26,291 nt of DNA, from NCBI GenBank assembly GCA_964485695.1, contig CAZAKZ010000077.1, positions 1 to 26,291 of the forward strand, given 5' to 3'. The position numbers and the translations under genes were made by a program. The stretch is from CAZAKZ01 sp964485695 (lineage in GTDB: Bacteria; Planctomycetota; JAFGQW01). A model generated the notes under the pieces. That model searched no databases, was not told the origin of the DNA, and was given only the letters and a program-made list of their open reading frames with translations. Shown here in pieces: positions 22,098 to 26,291 of the stretch. The stretch's first letter is position 1. Every line of letters begins with the position of its first letter.

Positions 22098-23185
22098 CAG
22101 CAAGACGTTTGATCTCTACCCTGTTGATCCTGACGGCGATTCCGGCCGCAGCGCCCGGCCAGAAAAGCAAACCCTTGAAGGGGGGCCGCGAATACAACCT
22201 GCAGGTCGAGGTGGCCGGAGCCGAAGGCATGGGCTATCACCTGCACCTGCCGCGCGGTTGGAAGGTAAAGTCGAAGAAGAAGTACCCGGTACTCATCGTA
22301 CTGCATGGAAACGGAGGCGCGCCGGAGAGAACCCTGCAGGTCTTCCGGAAACTGAGCACCAAGAAAACCCAGCTCATCCTCATCGCCCCGGGCTACCAGA
22401 AGGAGAGGCGGAGCGGCGCTCCGGCCTGGCCCGAGACCGTGTGCACGAGCGCCTTCAGCTGGCTCTTTGAAAAGGCGACCACCCAGTGGCACGGCGATCC
22501 CGACCGCAGATTCATCCAGGGCTTCTCCATGGGCGGGTCCTATGCCAGCTACTACGCCCGGGCCCTGGACGGGACCAAGGATAAAGCCGCCGTCCGGGGT
22601 GTCATCCTTAACTCCGGCGTTGCCTATGGCGGAAAAGAAAAGTGGCCGGCGGGCGTCCCGTCCCTCTTTGTCGTGGGGGAGCAGGAGACCGATATCCGGG
22701 GGACGAACTACGTCAAGGTCATGAAGCAAGTGGCGAATTCGGTTTTTCGAACCGGTGCTGACGTGAGGCACCACCTCATGGCCGGCATGGGCCACACGGT
22801 GAACGACAAGTGCGTCGAACTCGTCCGCCGGTTGATCTTCGAGGAGTGCCGCCGCAGTGCCGGCATCGACAAAGACATCGCCGCCTTCAAGAAGCGTCTA
22901 AAAAAGAATCCGCGGCGTTTGACCGACTTCCTGCAGATCGAACGACTGGCCGCAGCTCTCCCGAAAGGCTCCCGGGCGGATCGCATCAACAAATCCGTGG
23001 TGCAGCTCTCCGACCATCCCCTCATGGTGCGAGAACGAGAGGCCTGGAAACTCCTGGCGGAGGCCCGGAAGGCCGACCGCCCGGACAACCCGGATCGAAA
23101 GAAGGCCTACGCGGCGCTGGCCCGCTCACACCCGAAGACGGAAGCTGGCCGTATCGCCAAAGACCGGGTGGCGTGGATTGATTGA
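22094..23185 (+). CDS. Secreted alpha/beta hydrolase (esterase/poly-ester depolymerase-like)
   Basis: A 363-residue protein with a signal peptide (about 1-22, ending APGQ). The hydrolase core shows YPVLIVLHGNGG (oxyanion region, 64-75), the nucleophile elbow GFSMGGSYA (Ser145), an acid after VVGEQETD (about 196-200) and His234 in AGMGHTVND, a complete triad. This resembles the LpqC/feruloyl esterase/PHB depolymerase group. Substrate specificity cannot be inferred. After about residue 245 a Lys-rich helical tail of roughly 115 residues follows, ending in a TPR-like SHPKTEAGRIAKDRV segment. The start codon overlaps the moaB/mog stop as ATGA with GGAGG six bases upstream, so the pair is coupled, though no functional link is obvious. 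Confidence 0.88.
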   Translation: MTARRLISTLLILTAIPAAAPGQKSKPLKGGREYNLQVEVAGAEGMGYHLHLPRGWKVKSKKKYPVLIVLHGNGGAPERTLQVFRKLSTKKTQLILIAPGYQKERRSGAPAWPETVCTSAFSWLFEKATTQWHGDPDRRFIQGFSMGGSYASYYARALDGTKDKAAVRGVILNSGVAYGGKEKWPAGVPSLFVVGEQETDIRGTNYVKVMKQVANSVFRTGADVRHHLMAGMGHTVNDKCVELVRRLIFEECRRSAGIDKDIAAFKKRLKKNPRRLTDFLQIERLAAALPKGSRADRINKSVVQLSDHPLMVREREAWKLLAEARKADRPDNPDRKKAYAALARSHPKTEAGRIAKDRVAWID

Positions 23186-23301
23186 CGGGCCGGCGGGGTG
23201 GATTCATCCAGGATAACCGAGATGGATGTAGGTTACGTTGCCTGTTCCCGGGTGTTGTATCTCGGCAATTGAACCGACACATGATGCTTCGAGTGGATCC
23301 G
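23186..23301. other. Convergent spacer, nothing clear
   Basis: Separates the hydrolase gene from the convergent kinase gene. A 7-bp inverted repeat (23217-23223 with 23259-23265) has a 35-nt loop and no U-tract, so it is not called a terminator. Confidence 0.3.
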
Positions 23302-26291
23302 CTATTTTCGGGGCCGGACAACCAGCCGGAATCCGAGTCCGGGGTGGACAGTTGTAGATCGAGTAAAGATGCGGTTGGCGGAGTGGTACAGGGACTCCTT
23401 CTGGCTATCCCACGCTCCGCCTCGCTGGACGTAGAATCCGGACGCTCCTTCGTATTTGGACCGCGTCCATTCGCCCCGCGATCCTCCGAGGTCGAGGATC
23501 CCGAACGCCGACTCGTCTCGCGGCTCGAATCCGCCAGGCTCTTCTCCGAGGAGATTCCCCCTCTGGAATTTTCGATACGGAGTTACGGCCAACGAGAAGT
23601 CAAAGCGATCCCCCCAGGGGAAAAACCTCACGTCACTTCCTCGCGCCGCTTTTTCCCACTGCTCCTCCGTGGGAAGGTCGTATTCCCATGGTTCTTCGGC
23701 CGCCTCGGTTATTCGATTGCGCCAGTCGAGAAACGCGGCAACGTCCTCCCACGAAATCCCGAAAATCGGCGTCTCCTCACTTCCGACTGTCGGTTTACAC
23801 CTCAGGTCGATATTGGAACGAAATGCAAACCTCTCGCGCCAATCTCGGGGGAGATAGTCGTTGCGGCCGATTTTCCCTTCCCGGATCCTGTTTAACGTTT
23901 CCGGGTCGTTCAGAAACTTAAACCACTCCCGAATCGTCACTTCTTTTCTCGCGATGAAGAATCCGGGAAGCACTACCTCCTTTCGCGGCTTGGAATAGAC
24001 TCCATGCACGGAGCCTCCGCACACGAACGCACCCGGAGGAATGTAGACGAAGCCGGGAGGAGTGGTTCCCTCCTTGTTCAGGTGGATCTTTACGGTTTCC
24101 CTCTCGCCGTGGGAAATCCGGACGGAATATCGCTGGGCCTCGAAACCTCGCCGCTGGACGTAGAGCAGATAGGGGCCCGGATCCATGGTGATCGCTTGGC
24201 CCGCCGTGACGCGTCTCTCTGCGGACAGGATCAACGGGTACGCCGTCCGCTCGCACTGAATGCCGGACGACTCGCCCTCGGGCACCTCGATGGTGAGCGG
24301 AGTCCCGTTGTGCAGGCAGCGTAGCCGCATGGCAGCCGGCGCTCGTCCGTTGATGAGTTCCGCCGGCAGCGCCGGACGGATCCAGAATGTCCTCTCCAAT
24401 CGCCCGGAACGATGACTCGAGCAATCTTCCTCGATCACCGTTCCAGCGACCGTGAGCCGGTGCTTGTGTCTCCCCTTTTTACATCTCGGATTCCTCCATT
24501 CGTACGAGCCCTCCACCCTCTCGCCGTCTACGGATCGGATCCGGGCGAGCACCGATATCCCGGCCCCAGCTGCCTGTCCTTTCGGTAGGAGTCGCTTCAC
24601 GAAGAGCCCGTCGCCGCAAGGATGGCCGTTCAGCCGGATGACGAGGTCGCCCGGACAGAGACCCGCCTTCTCGGCAATGGACCCCGTTTCCACGCCGGTC
24701 ACGACGAGACAAATATCGCCTGGAAAGAAGTCCTTGGCCCAGGCGCCTGTCCGGACCAGGCCAACACCGCGCGTAGGTACGGGCACGAGACGAGGTACCA
24801 CCGGAGGATCAGGCCGCACCATCTCGTAGGACAGGTACCGAAAGAGACAGATCTCGGCGTCGATCGGATCGACCGTGACCGTGAGGACGCCTCGTCCGAG
24901 AAGCGTATTCTTGTATTTTCCTTCACGGTCGTACTTCCTCACGGCCGCCGCGGCGACCTCCTTCCGGACGTCGTCCAGGGCCGCAATCGCCTCTCGCCAT
25001 CGGTCGACGTAATATCGGGCATATGCGTCACTGGTTTCCTGGTGAGGGCCGTCATAGACCTCTTCTCTCCTGGCCGCTCGTTCCAGCGCCTCACGAGCCT
25101 CCTGGATGAGACGCTCCGCCATGACGTTCAACCGCTCATACTCGTTTTCCAGGCGAGCCAGGGCGGCTCGCTTCTCCACGGACGCGTACCTGGAGAAGCA
25201 TGCATAGCGATCCTCGCTGATCTTGGTTTTCAGCCGGGCCATCTTCGCTTTGAGCCTCTCATACTCGGAAATACGTCCGTCGGCTTCGCGGCGCGCGGCC
25301 TCGGCCGCGTCGAATGCCACTTTCCGGCTGGCATTCCGTTCCGCCTCTCTCTTCGCGGCTTCGAGGCGAATTCCGAACTCACAAGCTTCCAGGGAATCCG
25401 GAAGCAGTTCCTGCGCCAGTACCAAGGCCTTCCGGGCCTCGTCAAAATCATCCTGCGCGAGCAGAGCCTCTGCGCTAGCAAGGTGTTTTTTCCCGGCGCG
25501 TTCACGGGCGAGGCGCTGTCCCACGAGAATTCCCGTACTGATGACCAGGATCACGACCACAGCGGCGATGGCCACGGCCTTTCCCGGGTGTCGACCTGCC
25601 CACTTTCGCGTACGAACAATCGGCCCGGCCGGTCGGGCCATGATGGGTTTGCCGTCCAGGTACCGCGTCAAGTCGTCGGCCAGATCAGCTGCCGTCGAAT
25701 AACGGGCGTCCCGATCCTTCTCCATGGCTTTGGCGGTGATGATGGCGAGCTCCCGCGGCACCCACGGTGCGATCTTCTTGAGCGGCGGCGGATCCTTCGT
25801 CTGCACCGCCTGAAGCAGCGCCCCCTCGTCTCCTCCATACTCGGCGAAGGGACGCCGGAGCGAGAGCGCCTCGTAGAGCGTGGCCCCGACGCCATACACG
25901 TCCATGCGCGCGTCCGGCCCCTTCTTGCTCGCCGGCAGCAGCGACTCCGGCGCGGCATAGTGCAAAGTCCCCACGAAGCGACGTGTAACTGTCCGGGACC
26001 GCGCTTCCACGGTGCGAGCCAGTCCGAAGTCGGTGATCAGCACGCGGCCGTCCGTGTCCAGCATCACGTTTCCCGGTTTCACATCCCGATGAACAACGCC
26101 TTTCTCGTGGCAAGCCTGAAGTGCCCGAGCGGCATCGCGGGCGATTTCACTCACCCGGTCGACGTGCGGCATCTTCGCCTCGGACGCCGGGCGGTCCGTA
26201 CCGGTCGAGGCGGCCCGGTTCCAGTCGAGCAATGTCAGTGTCCTTTCGGCAAGCCTGCATGACACCCATCGATTCTGAGAGTATTTTTGGC
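23302..26291 (-). CDS. Membrane Ser/Thr protein kinase with PDZ-like and FGE-like domains (5' end outside window)
   Basis: The frame is open to the window edge, so the N-terminal kinase lobe is missing. Numbering from the GTG at 26265: VVHRDVKPGN (57-66) and DFGLA (79-83) are the catalytic and metal loops, HYAAPESLL the APE block. A single transmembrane helix is at about 230-250, then a long charged coiled coil (about 255-445). A PDZ-like repeat follows (GSIAEKAGLCPGDLVIRLNG, 528-547), then a beta-rich stretch to about 730. An FGE-sulfatase/SUMF1-type domain (about 735-987) closes it, with PGFVYIPPGAF, ISWEDVAAFLDWRN and RGGAWDSQKESLY. True formylglycine enzymes carry two catalytic Cys in that last block; here they are absent, so the domain is probably a ligand-binding relative. 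Topology is inferred as a cytoplasmic kinase with an extracytoplasmic sensor. Confidence 0.92.
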   Translation of the reverse strand, partial: QKYSQNRWVSCRLAERTLTLLDWNRAASTGTDRPASEAKMPHVDRVSEIARDAARALQACHEKGVVHRDVKPGNVMLDTDGRVLITDFGLARTVEARSRTVTRRFVGTLHYAAPESLLPASKKGPDARMDVYGVGATLYEALSLRRPFAEYGGDEGALLQAVQTKDPPPLKKIAPWVPRELAIITAKAMEKDRDARYSTAADLADDLTRYLDGKPIMARPAGPIVRTRKWAGRHPGKAVAIAAVVVILVISTGILVGQRLARERAGKKHLASAEALLAQDDFDEARKALVLAQELLPDSLEACEFGIRLEAAKREAERNASRKVAFDAAEAARREADGRISEYERLKAKMARLKTKISEDRYACFSRYASVEKRAALARLENEYERLNVMAERLIQEAREALERAARREEVYDGPHQETSDAYARYYVDRWREAIAALDDVRKEVAAAAVRKYDREGKYKNTLLGRGVLTVTVDPIDAEICLFRYLSYEMVRPDPPVVPRLVPVPTRGVGLVRTGAWAKDFFPGDICLVVTGVETGSIAEKAGLCPGDLVIRLNGHPCGDGLFVKRLLPKGQAAGAGISVLARIRSVDGERVEGSYEWRNPRCKKGRHKHRLTVAGTVIEEDCSSHRSGRLERTFWIRPALPAELINGRAPAAMRLRCLHNGTPLTIEVPEGESSGIQCERTAYPLILSAERRVTAGQAITMDPGPYLLYVQRRGFEAQRYSVRISHGERETVKIHLNKEGTTPPGFVYIPPGAFVCGGSVHGVYSKPRKEVVLPGFFIARKEVTIREWFKFLNDPETLNRIREGKIGRNDYLPRDWRERFAFRSNIDLRCKPTVGSEETPIFGISWEDVAAFLDWRNRITEAAEEPWEYDLPTEEQWEKAARGSDVRFFPWGDRFDFSLAVTPYRKFQRGNLLGEEPGGFEPRDESAFGILDLGGSRGEWTRSKYEGASGFYVQRGGAWDSQKESLYHSANRIFTRSTTVHPGLGFRLVVRPRK

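Noticed and set aside
23217..23265. Inverted repeat CCGAGAT/ATCTCGG as a terminator
   Set aside because: The loop is 35 nt and no U-tract follows on either strand.
23302..24040. FGE-sulfatase domain as an active formylglycine-generating enzyme
   Set aside because: The two catalytic Cys of the final block are absent (RGGAWDSQKESLY) and no sulfatase gene is nearby.

Overview
The window looks like chromosomal DNA of a GC-rich Gram-negative bacterium, most likely a Planctomycetota member. That placement is an inference from three things: a membrane Ser/Thr kinase fused to a formylglycine-enzyme-like domain, many secreted proteins sharing a C-terminal domain, and isolated housekeeping genes. No tRNA, rRNA, CRISPR array, transposase or phage gene was seen.

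Layout. (1) 349-1599 is cinA on the plus strand. (2) 1647-10868 holds five tandem paralogous genes on the minus strand for secreted right-handed parallel beta-helix proteins. Each has its own promoter, a leader of about 95-160 nt and its own 3' hairpin. (3) 11212-12198, also minus, encodes a secreted lectin-like protein whose C-terminal domain is a diverged copy of the one ending the five beta-helix proteins. (4) 12304-13415, minus, holds a YjbQ-family gene with an apparent 1-nt frameshift and a PIG-L/LmbE deacetylase; a SAM methyltransferase is divergent on the plus strand (13521-14369). (5) 14321-21380, minus, is a run of glpD, ETF-quinone oxidoreductase, moaE, moaD, moeA, moaA and a 78-residue SelW/Rdx-type selenoprotein gene. 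The selenoprotein gene is hidden because its CxxU motif is encoded with an in-frame UGA. (6) Divergent from it are a MoaB/Mog gene and a secreted alpha/beta hydrolase (21543-23185, start and stop overlapping as ATGA). (7) 23302-26291, minus, is a kinase / transmembrane / coiled-coil / PDZ-like / FGE-like protein that runs off the window edge.

How the genes work together. moaA, moeA, moaD, moaE and moaB/mog cover most of molybdenum cofactor synthesis (moaC and moeB are not here). ETF-QO and GlpD both deliver electrons to the quinone pool. The beta-helix array and its neighbour look like a multigene surface or secreted protein family, with 3' ends that stay nearly identical while the middles diverge.

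Most notable items: the unannotated selenoprotein with a SECIS-like hairpin; the five-gene array with repeated regulatory units and signs of gene conversion; the shared C-terminal domain; and a recurring arrangement in which a -10-like box sits 7-8 nt before an ATG without a ribosome binding site, suggesting leaderless mRNAs.
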